From Acholeplasmataceae bacterium (GTDB lineage: Bacteria; Bacillota_I; Bacilli_A; Izemoplasmatales; Hujiaoplasmataceae), in the NCBI GenBank assembly GCA_012515085.1, contig JAAYZB010000087.1, forward strand, positions 1-34,568: DNA of 34,568 nucleotides. Reading direction: 5' to 3'. The position numbers were made by a program, and so were the translations under genes. Under the pieces are notes generated by a model. The model did not search any database, was not told the origin of the DNA, and saw only the letters and a program-made list of their open reading frames with translations. Positions 1 to 9,385 of the stretch are shown piece by piece; position 1 is the first letter of the stretch; every line of letters starts with the position of its first letter.

Positions 1-68
1 GAGTGTCCTTTTTCCTTGAAGAATTCCAGCCAAAGATTTCTGATTTCATTTCCAGTCAATGCTTTCAT
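1..68 (-). CDS. alaS: Alanyl-tRNA synthetase, N-terminal fragment (runs off the window)
   Basis: Reverse-complement translation from the ATG at 68 reads MKALTGNEIRNLWLEFFKEKGH, a typical AlaRS N-terminus. GGAGG lies just upstream and a T-box leader precedes it. Confidence 0.9.
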   Translation of the reverse strand, partial: MKALTGNEIRNLWLEFFKEKGH

Positions 69-79
69 GTCTTGCCTCC

Positions 80-300
80 AAAAAAATAAAAACATCCTTT
101 TATTTGTAAAAAGGACGATTGATCGCGGTACCACCTTTGTTCTAGTTGCCTAGCACTTCAAGTCGTTAACGCCGAACTACGGATGTTATTAACATCTCTT
201 GAAAGGAGCTTCATGCGTCCTTGATGTCATCCGTTTTCACCAAATCCGGACTCTCTTTAAGACATTTTCGGGCATTACTTGGCTTTCGCATCGATTTATG
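80..300 (-). promoter_or_regulatory. T-box leader controlling alaS; boundaries approximate
   Basis: On the minus strand: canonical T-box AAAGGTGGTACCGCG (about 124-138), then a CGTCCTTTT/AAAAGGATG hairpin and T-tract (about 73-117). An AGAGAGT stem-I element lies upstream, with a plausible GCT (Ala) specifier in GAAGCTCC. Confidence 0.88.
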
Positions 301-347
301 ATAATTATATCGTATTGATTCTCTCTTTGCAAGTCTTTCAGAGGGAA

Positions 348-2585
348 TCACAGAAAATCTTCAATCGTCAATTCCTTGTCAGCGCTGAGCTGATGTGCTT
401 GCTGAAGGTACTCCCTCAATCTTGTTTTTCTGGGGAGATCATTGCCATAGATGCCTTTTTGGAGTGCGTATTTTTCGCCAATCATGATCAGCTTTTCTTT
501 TGCTCGAGTGATTGCTGTATATAACAGTTTCTTTTTGAGCATGATGCCATGGCTTGAAACCAGTGGCAATATCACCACGTTGAATTCACTTCCTTGGGCT
601 TTGTGGATAGACACCACATAGGCAAGGGTCAGATTGTCAAGGTCCTTCACATTGTATTTGACGATATTTCCAGAAAAATCCACATGAAGTTCTTTGTCTT
701 CAATGATTGCCACCACGATGCCTTGATCGCCATTCATGATACCGTCTTCTGGTTGATTCACCAGTTGCATGACCTTATCTTGAAATCGGAATTCCCGACC
801 ATTCACGGTGATTTTATGAGCGGCATGAATTCGATTGAACCTTTCCTGAATCAATTGGTTCAATCGATCAATACCGTTTGCTCCTTTGTACAAGGGCGAA
901 AGAACCTGGATGTCATCTAAGAGCGTCTTCCCTTCTGCCATTTCCTCGCGGATGCATTTCAAAATATAATCCGCAACCAAGTTTTCTTTTGTCACATGGA
1001 AGATTCGATCGGGAAGAAAGGAAAATACATCCTCCGTGATTTGTTGATTCAAAACGTCATAAGCCAAGCGGATGATGGAAGAATCCGCTGCTTGGCGATG
1101 AATTTCATCCAGCTTGCTGACCGAAAACAAATCGGATTCGATCATATCCGCCAAAACTTGCCCAGGTCCTACCGAGGGCAACTGATTGTCATCACCGACT
1201 AACACGATTTGAGTTCGCGGTTTCATGGCTGAAAATAACTGAGATGCCAGGATAACATCCAACATTGACGCCTCGTCAATGATCACCAATTTGGCATCGA
1301 GCGGATGATGACGTCCATACGTAAATTTTCCCTCATAATCATATCCTAGCAACCGGTGAATCGTGGTTGTCGGAAAACCAGTGGCTTCTTGGAGCCGTTT
1401 GGCTGCTTTGCCAGTCGGTGCTGCTAGCTTGATTAGTTCTTTTATGTCTTTCATTCCTTGATGCATCCGCAGGTAAACTTGAACAATGGCATCAATGATG
1501 GTCGTCTTTCCAGTTCCTGGACCACCGGTAATGATGGAAAAAGGTTCTTTGAGTGCCATCATGATCGCTTTTTTTTGCGTAGGAGTATAAATGACCACTT
1601 GAGTGGATGCAAACTTTTCAAGATATAGCTGGATCAATTCTTCGTCAAAATCATCCGAGGCTTCCCGGTTGAGCGCACTCAAACGTTCGGCCAATCCTTT
1701 TTCAGCATGATGGATCACTGATATACTGACGAAATTGCTGTCTTCTACGATTTTTCCCGATCCAACAAGCAAGTCAAATCCCGCCATAATTTCAGAAGGC
1801 TCCAAAAGCTTTTTCCCCTCTTTTGCCAAGTAACTTTCGGCATATTCAAGTAATTTATCTTTTTCAAGATAGGTGTCGCCATATTTATTCATATACTCAT
1901 TTAACAAATATAGCATGACCGCTCTCAATCTTTTGGGATCGTTCTCTGGAAATCCGATTTTCAGCGCAATCTCATCTGCGCGAATAAAACCGATATTATC
2001 AATATCGTCCATCAAGACGTAAGGATTGTCTTTGACGATATCAATGGCAGCGAATCCAAACTTTTGATAGATTTTCAATGCCATTTTTGGAGAAATCGCA
2101 AATCCGTAAAGCCATATCAGCGTCGATTCCATCGCCCGGTTTTCTCTGAGCGTTTCCCAAATGGCTTGTTTCTTATTCTCATTCATTCGCGGAATCTGAT
2201 CCAACACATCCGGATCGTTCATGATTTTATCCAGAGCGTCTGTGCCCAGACGTTCGACGATCGCTTCCGCGGTTTTCGGACCAATTCCTTTAAAGAGATC
2301 GGATGACAAGTATTCGGTAATCCCCGTTTTTGTCAAATTGATTACTCGCTCGAAACGACTGGCATTGTATTGAATGCCATACTTCGGGTGATCCGCGATT
2401 TCACCATAAAACCGGTAGGTTTGATTTGGTTCCAGACGCGGAAAAAACCCACAGATGACAATTGTGGGTTCAAAACGAATCAATTCGGATTCATCCGTAT
2501 TTTCAATCATTACACGCAATACCGAATACGAATTCTCTTCATTAAAAAATAAAGTTTGCTTAACCAATCCTTCGACAAATTTCAT
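348..2585 (-). CDS. recD2: RecD2-type (RecD/TraA family) ATP-dependent DNA helicase
   Basis: 745-aa ORF with Walker A GGPGTGKTT, LVIIDEASML, LVGDDNQLPSVGPGQVL, and C-terminal YVVSIHKAQGSEF and LYTAITRAKEKL helicase motifs. N-terminal HhH-like region. Confidence 0.92.
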   Translation of the reverse strand: MKFVEGLVKQTLFFNEENSYSVLRVMIENTDESELIRFEPTIVICGFFPRLEPNQTYRFYGEIADHPKYGIQYNASRFERVINLTKTGITEYLSSDLFKGIGPKTAEAIVERLGTDALDKIMNDPDVLDQIPRMNENKKQAIWETLRENRAMESTLIWLYGFAISPKMALKIYQKFGFAAIDIVKDNPYVLMDDIDNIGFIRADEIALKIGFPENDPKRLRAVMLYLLNEYMNKYGDTYLEKDKLLEYAESYLAKEGKKLLEPSEIMAGFDLLVGSGKIVEDSNFVSISVIHHAEKGLAERLSALNREASDDFDEELIQLYLEKFASTQVVIYTPTQKKAIMMALKEPFSIITGGPGTGKTTIIDAIVQVYLRMHQGMKDIKELIKLAAPTGKAAKRLQEATGFPTTTIHRLLGYDYEGKFTYGRHHPLDAKLVIIDEASMLDVILASQLFSAMKPRTQIVLVGDDNQLPSVGPGQVLADMIESDLFSVSKLDEIHRQAADSSIIRLAYDVLNQQITEDVFSFLPDRIFHVTKENLVADYILKCIREEMAEGKTLLDDIQVLSPLYKGANGIDRLNQLIQERFNRIHAAHKITVNGREFRFQDKVMQLVNQPEDGIMNGDQGIVVAIIEDKELHVDFSGNIVKYNVKDLDNLTLAYVVSIHKAQGSEFNVVILPLVSSHGIMLKKKLLYTAITRAKEKLIMIGEKYALQKGIYGNDLPRKTRLREYLQQAHQLSADKELTIEDFL

Positions 2586-2596
2586 TGGGTTTGGAT

Positions 2597-3868
2597 TCAG
2601 CGCTTCTTGGAGAGAAATGCCTGAATGTCGTCAACTTCTTTAATGATGCCTTCACTAAGGTTCTGGCACCCGTTTTCCGTAATGATAATATCGTCTTCGA
2701 TCCGGATTCCAATGCCTTCTTCCTCGACGTAAATCCCCGGTTCAATGGTTAAAACGACTCCAGGAACAAGCGGAATCTGATACGTGCCGACATCATGAAC
2801 ATCCAGCCCGAGGTAATGACTCACGCTATGATAATAATAATGTTCGATTTTAGCGGGATCATCGATCAATTTCATGCGAATCAATCCTTCTGCCAATCTT
2901 GTTTTCGCAATTTGGTTAAGTTCAGATACCATCATTCCCGGCTTGGCAATTTGGATTAGCTCCTTGTTCACTGACAGAACCAATTCGTACAACTGCCGTT
3001 GTCTTATGGAAAAAACACCATTGACCGGGAAAGTGCGACTGATATCGCCTGCATATGGTCCCGATAACGCACCGAGATCCAGCAAGACCAAATCGCCGTC
3101 ATGTAATGGTTGATTGTTTTCTTCATAATGGAGTACCGTCGCGTTTTTTCCGCCGGCTATGATTGAGTTGAAAGCAACACCTTCACTTCCTGCGAGGCGA
3201 ATTGTATAATCGAACAACGCATCCAGTTCATGTTCATTTCGTCCAGGAGAAGTCATATTCATAATGGCTTCGATTCCTTTTTTGGTGTAAGCAATCGCTT
3301 TTTCGATTTCTTGTCTCTCTTCTTTGCCTTTTTGTATTCTTAGTTGAAACAGGCTTTCGTTGGCGTTTTTAATGATGAGCTCAGGAAAGTGGTTGCGAAG
3401 GATGTCGGTTTCATTTAAACTGATTGGTTTTCCGAGCGGTCCATCCCGATAGAGGTCCAGATATAGAAACTGAGGCATCCCCATCAAAGCTTTTCGCGAA
3501 TCCGATAAGATTTGATCGGTCAAAAAGCCGGCATATTCGTTCAGAGTGCGGATTCGTTCTACTGGTATTCCGGAAATATCTGCCGCTTCTTCCTTGGTCA
3601 AACGACGCCCAAGCCATTTCGTTGCATAATCGCTAGCTTCCTCAATAAACAAATAATCAAAATAGGCCTCTTTCGATTTTGCAATCAATAAAATAAAGTT
3701 TTCTCGCTGAAGGCCGGTTAAATAATAAAAATTACGATTTGGAACATACGCATATTTTTGATCTGCGCTTTTATGGGGAGCCTTCCCAGAAAAAAACAGG
3801 GCAAATGCCTTGTCCATCATCTGGTTCACAAATGCTTGGCGATGTTCAATAAATATTTTTTTATCCAT
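2597..3868 (-). CDS. M24B family Xaa-Pro aminopeptidase
   Basis: GDLVLLDLGALSGPYAGDISRTFPVNG, YYHSVSHYLGLDVHDVG and TIEPGIYV metal-ligand motifs. Start placed at MDKKIF (3868) because of an AAGGTGA Shine-Dalgarno; the ORF track extends to 3898. Confidence 0.87.
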   Translation of the reverse strand: MDKKIFIEHRQAFVNQMMDKAFALFFSGKAPHKSADQKYAYVPNRNFYYLTGLQRENFILLIAKSKEAYFDYLFIEEASDYATKWLGRRLTKEEAADISGIPVERIRTLNEYAGFLTDQILSDSRKALMGMPQFLYLDLYRDGPLGKPISLNETDILRNHFPELIIKNANESLFQLRIQKGKEERQEIEKAIAYTKKGIEAIMNMTSPGRNEHELDALFDYTIRLAGSEGVAFNSIIAGGKNATVLHYEENNQPLHDGDLVLLDLGALSGPYAGDISRTFPVNGVFSIRQRQLYELVLSVNKELIQIAKPGMMVSELNQIAKTRLAEGLIRMKLIDDPAKIEHYYYHSVSHYLGLDVHDVGTYQIPLVPGVVLTIEPGIYVEEEGIGIRIEDDIIITENGCQNLSEGIIKEVDDIQAFLSKKR

Positions 3869-3912
3869 AAAGGTCACCTTGACTTTCTTTTTTTTCATTA
3901 TATCATATTAAA

Positions 3913-3947
3913 AAGGCAAAAAGCACGAAAACTGCGCTTTTTGCCTT
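3913..3947. terminator. Hairpin upstream of the M24 peptidase, at the end of the VTT gene region
   Basis: Inverted repeat AAGGCAAAAAGC (3913-3924) / GCTTTTTGCCTT (3936-3947), A/T-rich flanks. Confidence 0.65.
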
Positions 3948-3955
3948 GATAAACT

Positions 3956-4579
3956 TTAACTTTCCGGTTTGATATCTTCCTTCTTTTTACAGAAATGTCG
4001 CCAAAGAAGCCATAGTCCCAATAAAGCGAAATAGACTAGGAAGAGCCATAATATATTGAGTGGGTGCGTCTGAATATCAAACAGACTCCCAAGAAACACT
4101 AAGAAAGTGACGATGACTAAACGTGACGTAATCGTCAAAAACAAGTATCGAGAAAGTTTTGTCTTGGTCAAGGCAAGTGCATAATTCAGGATTGATGATG
4201 GCAGGAACGGATTGGATAAAATGACCAAAACCGCAAACAAGTTGGGCCCATCCACGACATTTAAGAACATGCGCCCGTATTTATTCTCTTCGACTTTACG
4301 AGCAAAATAGGGAGCGAGCGTCATGCGGATCAAACCAAATATCAAAATCATACCCGCCATAGATCCCAAAGTCGATAATAAAATCGTATAGGCAGTGCCT
4401 GCCACATTGCCAAAGACGCTAGCCATGATACTCAAATTGAAACCGATTAGAACTGTGAGTGGCAAAGAAGGTATTATCGCTTCAAGAAAGGGCAAAAGCA
4501 CCGCAGAAAGCGGCGCAAACCATAAATGAGTTATCACGAATGCTTCCAGTTTATCCAGAAAATTGTATAAAAAATCCAA
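3956..4579 (-). CDS. VTT/DedA-like (TVP38/TMEM64) membrane protein
   Basis: 207-aa polytopic protein. Pattern PFLEAIIPSLPLTVLIGFN...GNVAG...GSMAGMILIFGLIR...NPFLPSSILNYALALTKTK fits the VTT domain family. Confidence 0.68.
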   Translation of the reverse strand: MDFLYNFLDKLEAFVITHLWFAPLSAVLLPFLEAIIPSLPLTVLIGFNLSIMASVFGNVAGTAYTILLSTLGSMAGMILIFGLIRMTLAPYFARKVEENKYGRMFLNVVDGPNLFAVLVILSNPFLPSSILNYALALTKTKLSRYLFLTITSRLVIVTFLVFLGSLFDIQTHPLNILWLFLVYFALLGLWLLWRHFCKKKEDIKPES

Positions 4580-4600
4580 AGAGGTTCTTCCTTTCAGAAA

Positions 4601-4622
4601 AAAGCATCCTTCCGGATGCTTT
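4601..4622 (-). terminator. Terminator downstream of gap
   Basis: AAAGCATCC (4601-4609) / GGATGCTTT (4614-4622) hairpin; minus-strand T-rich tail. Confidence 0.8.
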
Positions 4623-4625
4623 TGT

Positions 4626-5639
4626 TTAGATTAGTTCCGCAAAATGCTTCAGTGTCCGCACCATTTGGGCAGTAAAGCCAAATTCGTTGTCATACCAAGA
4701 GATCACTTTGACCATCTGCTTGCCATCTTCCGTATTTAGCACGAGAGTGCTCTGGGCATCAAACAAGGTCCCGTAAGGCATACCGATCACATCCGATGAG
4801 ACGATGGGATCTTCGGTATATCCGACCGTATCGGATTGAGCGTTCTTCACGGCTAAATTAATTTCTTCTTTGGTCACCGGTTTCTTCAGTTCCACAACCA
4901 AATCAACGACTGATCCTGTAATCACGGGAACTCGAAGCGCAATGCCGTCCATTTTCCCTTTCAGTTGCGGCAAGACCAAGGCCACTGCTTTTGCGGCTCC
5001 GGTCGAAGTCGGAACGATATTCGCAGCAGCAGCGCGTCCGCGACGAGAATCAATCCCCTTCGAATGAGGAATATCCAAGGTCGCTTGGTCGTTGGTATAA
5101 GCATGAACAGTCGTCATGATTCCGCGAACGATTCCAAAGTTATCATCCAAAATTTTGGCAATTGGGGCTAAACAGTTGGTGGTGCAGCTCGCCGCTGACA
5201 AAATCGTTTCATCACCAGACAACGATTGTTCATTGACGCCGAATACCACGGTCGGAATGTCTTTTTCTTTCGCAGGAGCGCTGATGATGACTTTCTTAGC
5301 ACCGGCTTCCAAATGCCATCCGGCTTTTTCACGTGACGTGAAGATTCCGGTGCATTCCAACACCACATCGACTTTGTATTCTTTCCAAGGGAGTTCCGCC
5401 GGGTTTTTCACGGCAAATACAGGCACTCTCTTTCCTTCAACAACTAAATAATTATCTTCAAATGTAACATCTTTTGCATATCTTCCTTGGCTACTGTCAT
5501 ACTTGAGCAAATACGCGAGTTGTCTGGCATCTGTCAAATCATTGATCGCGACAATGTCAAAATCCTTGTTTCCAAACATGACCCTAAACGCCAAACGCCC
5601 GATCCGGCCAAATCCATTGATAGCTACTTTTACTGACAT
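4626..5639 (-). CDS. gap: Glyceraldehyde-3-phosphate dehydrogenase, type I
   Basis: N-terminal [15 protein letters not shown], active-site [13 protein letters not shown]-terminal [13 protein letters not shown]. Confidence 0.97.
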   Translation of the reverse strand: MSVKVAINGFGRIGRLAFRVMFGNKDFDIVAINDLTDARQLAYLLKYDSSQGRYAKDVTFEDNYLVVEGKRVPVFAVKNPAELPWKEYKVDVVLECTGIFTSREKAGWHLEAGAKKVIISAPAKEKDIPTVVFGVNEQSLSGDETILSAASCTTNCLAPIAKILDDNFGIVRGIMTTVHAYTNDQATLDIPHSKGIDSRRGRAAAANIVPTSTGAAKAVALVLPQLKGKMDGIALRVPVITGSVVDLVVELKKPVTKEEINLAVKNAQSDTVGYTEDPIVSSDVIGMPYGTLFDAQSTLVLNTEDGKQMVKVISWYDNEFGFTAQMVRTLKHFAELI

Positions 5640-5674
5640 GATTATTCCTCCAATGTTTTCTGTCTTCCGTTATT

Positions 5675-5703
5675 ATTTTACTCGATTTATTTAAGTTTAT
5701 CAA
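5675..5703 (-). promoter_or_regulatory. Predicted sigma-A promoter of gap
   Basis: Minus strand: TTGATA (5698-5703), 17-nt spacer, TAAAAT (5675-5680). Confidence 0.72.
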
Positions 5704-5739
5704 GGTTTCCCGTTGTTAAAACGTTTTCAGATATGAAAA

Positions 5740-5777
5740 TGCCGAGAGCCGTCTCATCCAAGACTCTACCCCCGGCA
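5740..5777 (-). terminator. Bulged GC-rich hairpin between spx and gap; likely spx terminator
   Basis: Minus strand: TGCCG...AGAGTCT-TGGATG-AGA...CTCTCGGCA followed by TTTTC. Confidence 0.45.
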
Positions 5778-5801
5778 AATGGATCTCATAATCCGTGATT
5801 C

Positions 5802-6254
5802 TCACAAAGTGTGAACCGCTCTGTTTTTTTGCAACGCATTTCGAACACAACGTTTGTATTCACAGTTTTCGTCACATTCCTGACACATGATTTCATCACG
5901 AAATTTTCGGGGAATAAAAGCACGGATCTCATCTTCATTATATCCCGTCTGCATGATTTTGTCATTGATGATGATGGGACGTTTCAAGATGGTGGGATTA
6001 TCGATGATGAATTCCGCAAGTTCACCAAATCGCATTTCTTCCGTATCCAGATTATGTTCTTTGAATACTTTGGATCGCGTTGAAATGATGTCCTCAAAGC
6101 CGTTTTCCGAATGTTTGAGCATGTTGATGATATCATCTCTCGTCAAGCGGATGCCAATAATGTTCTTCTCTCTATAAGGAATTTGATTATCTTCGAGCCA
6201 TTTTTTGGCCTTCCGGCAGGAGGAGCAACTGGAACTAGTATAAAGTGTGATCAT
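5802..6254 (-). CDS. spx: Spx-like ArsC-family transcriptional regulator with a Cys-rich C-terminal tail
   Basis: MITLYTSSSCSSCRKAKKWL puts CxxC at positions 10/13 as in Spx; EDIISTRSKVFKE and KRPIIINDKIMQTGYNEDEIRAFIPRK are Spx-like. C-terminal MCQECDENCEYKRC extension. The ORF track starts at 6260. Confidence 0.85.
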   Translation of the reverse strand: MITLYTSSSCSSCRKAKKWLEDNQIPYREKNIIGIRLTRDDIINMLKHSENGFEDIISTRSKVFKEHNLDTEEMRFGELAEFIIDNPTILKRPIIINDKIMQTGYNEDEIRAFIPRKFRDEIMCQECDENCEYKRCVRNALQKNRAVHTL

Positions 6255-6326
6255 ATCCATTCCTCGCTTTCGCCGCTTTATTATATCACGAAAGCGGATA
6301 TATGGTTATTATTTTTTATATTTTAG

Positions 6327-6335
6327 TGGTATAAT
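6327..6335 (+). promoter_or_regulatory. Extended -10 promoter element for pepF
   Basis: TGGTATAAT upstream of an AGGAGG and the pepF start; -35 weak. Confidence 0.5.
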
Positions 6336-6365
6336 TAAAAAAAATACCGTCAGGAGGAATTCATC

Positions 6366-8126
6366 ATGAAATGGGACTTAACTTATCTTTTTCCGACACT
6401 TGATGCCTATGAAGCGGCTTATGCGCTGACTTTGGACTTAATCGAAAAATTCGCATCATACAAAGGCAAACTAGGCAATGAAACTGATTTTCGCGATTAT
6501 TATTTACTTCATAAAGAGATGCAAAAAACTGGATATCGAGTTTATCAATACGCATCATTGTTATCCGACTTAAATAAAAAAGATTCGCAGAATGCCGCAC
6601 GATTGCAAAAGGTTCAAATCGCTTTTGCGAAATTCCAACAACAAGTCGCTTTTGAAGAACCGGAGTTAATTGCTCTTGGGGAGAACAAAGTGTTGAGTTT
6701 TGTGAATCGTTATCCCGAGTTAGCAGAATTCAAGTTCAATTTTGAAAAATTGTTCCACCGACAAGAACACATCTTGGATGACCGATCCGAACAATTGCTT
6801 GCCAATTATACACAATTGTCTGCTTCGGGATCTGGCTTGTACAGTTCATTATCGGTTGCTGATATTGAAAATCAAGATGTGATGCTTGATAGTGGTGACA
6901 TTGTACAAATTTCAAACAGCAACTATCGTGCTTACATTCAAAAAAGTCGCAATCCGAAAGAACGCAAAGATATTTTTGAAGCGGTATTTTCTTATTATGA
7001 TATTCACAAACATACCTATGCTTCAATCTATAAAACTGTTTTGGATGCGGATCATGCGTTGATGAAAGCCCGTAAATATCCCACTTGTTTGGAAAGTTAT
7101 CTCTTTAACAACCAAATCCCAACGGATGTCTATTATTCGCTTACCAATGTAGCTCGTAAAAATACTCAAGCAATCAAAAAATATCTTGACCTTCGGAAGA
7201 AAGCGCTCCATTTGGAAGAATATCACACATATGATCGTTTCCTGGATTTGGCACAAAGCGACAAAGAGTACGAATTCTCCGAAGCGAAACAACTGTTTTT
7301 CGAATCGATAAAATCATTCCCAGCTGATTTCCAAGAAAAAGCTGCCGAGGTCTTAAAAGACGGCTTTGTCGACGTATATGAACAGCCGGGGAAACGGACG
7401 GGCGCCTATTCTTCTTCCATGCCCGATACACATCCGTTCATCCTTCTGAATTATTCCAAAACATTGGCCGACGTCTTCACAGTCGTTCACGAAGCCGGTC
7501 ACTCGATGCATTCCCTCTATGCGATGGAAAAACAACCGAGCGCTTTACAGGATTACACTATTTTTGTGGCTGAAGTGGCCTCCACATTCAACGAGCATAA
7601 CCTATTGGATTATTTTATTCAGTCGAGCAAAGCGACAAAATCAGAAAAAATCATGCTACTACAACGGGCAATCGATGATATCCTTGCGACTTTTTACCGA
7701 CAAACTCTATTTGCGATTTATGAGCTCGAAGCTCATAAATTGATTGAGAGCAATCAACCAATCACCGCGGATCAATTATCCAAAATCATGATTGACCTTT
7801 ATCAGGAATTTTATGGTTTGGACATCACCAAGGAAGAAGTCAAGCAATACGTTTGGGCTTATATTCCTCATCTGTTCTACTATCCTTTCTATGTGTATCA
7901 GTATGCGACTAGTTTTGCGGCTTCCTTGAAAATCTATGAAGACATCAAAAATCAAGTCCCAGGAGCATTTGACCGCTACATCGGGTTACTGCAATCCGGA
8001 GGAAGTGATTATCCCGTCAAGCAACTTCAAAAAGCCGGCGTGGATCTCACCAAAGAAGATGCTTTCCAGGCGGTTGTCAAGCGTTTAACGGATTTGGTCA
8101 ATCAATTAGCCATTGAACTCGAATAA
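6366..8126 (+). CDS. pepF: M3 family oligoendopeptidase F
   Basis: 586 aa, zinc motif VVHEAGHSMHS, C-terminal RYIGLLQSGGSDYPVKQLQKAGVD typical of PepF. Confidence 0.93.
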   Translation: MKWDLTYLFPTLDAYEAAYALTLDLIEKFASYKGKLGNETDFRDYYLLHKEMQKTGYRVYQYASLLSDLNKKDSQNAARLQKVQIAFAKFQQQVAFEEPELIALGENKVLSFVNRYPELAEFKFNFEKLFHRQEHILDDRSEQLLANYTQLSASGSGLYSSLSVADIENQDVMLDSGDIVQISNSNYRAYIQKSRNPKERKDIFEAVFSYYDIHKHTYASIYKTVLDADHALMKARKYPTCLESYLFNNQIPTDVYYSLTNVARKNTQAIKKYLDLRKKALHLEEYHTYDRFLDLAQSDKEYEFSEAKQLFFESIKSFPADFQEKAAEVLKDGFVDVYEQPGKRTGAYSSSMPDTHPFILLNYSKTLADVFTVVHEAGHSMHSLYAMEKQPSALQDYTIFVAEVASTFNEHNLLDYFIQSSKATKSEKIMLLQRAIDDILATFYRQTLFAIYELEAHKLIESNQPITADQLSKIMIDLYQEFYGLDITKEEVKQYVWAYIPHLFYYPFYVYQYATSFAASLKIYEDIKNQVPGAFDRYIGLLQSGGSDYPVKQLQKAGVDLTKEDAFQAVVKRLTDLVNQLAIELE

Positions 8127-8139
8127 ATTCCGTGATATA

Positions 8140-8353
8140 ATAAATCAAACGATGACATGGAATAGTACGTTTAGGTGTTGAAAAAAGCGACCTTGTGGCC
8201 GGTGAAAACAAGGCAACCACAAACCGAATGGACCATGGAGTGATGCTAATCCCATCCGTTTGCCGCGTTAAGGCGATGAGTGCCAACAAACATTTGTTGG
8301 AATAAAGGTGGTACCACGAGCAAATCGTCCTTTTCGAAGGACGATTTTTTATA
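8140..8353 (+). promoter_or_regulatory. T-box leader controlling trpS
   Basis: AAAGGTGGTACCACG T-box (about 8304-8318), terminator AAATCGTCC-TTTTCG-AAGGACGATTTTTT (about 8322-8351), plausible TGG (Trp) specifier at 8229-8231 in CCGAATGGACC. Confidence 0.9.
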
Positions 8354-8367
8354 TTTAGGAGGTCATT

Positions 8368-9360
8368 ATGAAACGCATCGTATCCGGCATCAAACCCAGT
8401 GGAACGCTAACTCTTGGCAATTATATCGGCGCGATCCGCCAATTCGTTCAACTCCAACAGACCCTATCGGACACGGAGTTCTTTTTGTTCGTCGCGGATA
8501 TGCACGCTATCACCGTCGAACAAGATCCCGCGCAACTCAAAAAGCACATTCGGGAAATCGCGGCGATGTATCTTGCCGCGGGTTTGGATCAAGACAAAAC
8601 CGTGCTATTTATTCAGTCAGAGATCCAAGAGCACGTCGAGCTCGGATATTTGTTACAATCCCTCACCTACATGGGCGAACTTGAACGGATGACTCAATAC
8701 AAAGACAAAGCCAAGAAACAAGAAACCGGAATCACATCCGCCCTTTTCACTTATCCGGTCCTGATGGCAGCGGATATCATTTTGTATGATGCCGATTATG
8801 TACCGGTCGGAGAAGACCAAAAACAGCATTTGGAAATCACCCGCGACATCGCAACCCGTTTTAACAATCGGTATGGATCATTCTTTAAAATCCCCGAGCC
8901 GATTATCCCTAAAATTGGAGCTCGAATCATGGATTTACAAAATCCCGAACAAAAGATGAGTAAGTCGTCCTCATCAGACAAAGGTTATATTGCCTTACTC
9001 GATGATCCGAAAGTCATTACAAAAAAAATCAAATCCGCGGTAACAGATTCCTACGGCAAGGTGCAATATGATCCCATCAATCAACCCGGGGTTGCCAATT
9101 TGCTACAAATATATGCCACGTTGACAAATCAAGAAATCGACACTATTGTCGATCAATATCAGACCTTGGGATATAAAAATTTCAAAGAAGACTTGGCTGT
9201 TGTGGTCGTTGATACTCTCGTTCCAATTCAAAAAAAATATCAAGAAATCCTAGCATCCAATCTTTTGGACCATATTTTGGATCAAGGGAGAACTCGAGCT
9301 CAAGAAATCGCCGTGAAAAAACTAACAAAGTGCAAACGTCTTATCGGTCTTGGACGATAA
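8368..9360 (+). CDS. trpS: Tryptophanyl-tRNA synthetase
   Basis: SGIKPSGTLTLGNYIGAI signature; MSKSSSSDKGYI (KMSKS loop); preceded by a T-box with a Trp specifier. Confidence 0.96.
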   Translation: MKRIVSGIKPSGTLTLGNYIGAIRQFVQLQQTLSDTEFFLFVADMHAITVEQDPAQLKKHIREIAAMYLAAGLDQDKTVLFIQSEIQEHVELGYLLQSLTYMGELERMTQYKDKAKKQETGITSALFTYPVLMAADIILYDADYVPVGEDQKQHLEITRDIATRFNNRYGSFFKIPEPIIPKIGARIMDLQNPEQKMSKSSSSDKGYIALLDDPKVITKKIKSAVTDSYGKVQYDPINQPGVANLLQIYATLTNQEIDTIVDQYQTLGYKNFKEDLAVVVVDTLVPIQKKYQEILASNLLDHILDQGRTRAQEIAVKKLTKCKRLIGLGR

Positions 9361-9385
9361 AAAAAATGACCATCGGTGATGGTCA
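9361..9385 (-). terminator. Terminator of ptsH, overlapping its stop codon
   Basis: TGACCATC (9367-9374) / GATGGTCA (9378-9385), followed on the minus strand by a T-tract. Confidence 0.75.

Noticed and set aside
4626-5639. Overlap of long antisense ORFs with gap as evidence of dual coding
   Set aside because: Several plus-strand ORFs exist because of codon usage in the conserved gene; no conserved product or regulatory signals.
8280-8684. 134-aa plus-strand ORF overlapping the 5' end of trpS
   Set aside because: Out-of-frame translation of the T-box and trpS, Arg-rich and without recognisable motif.
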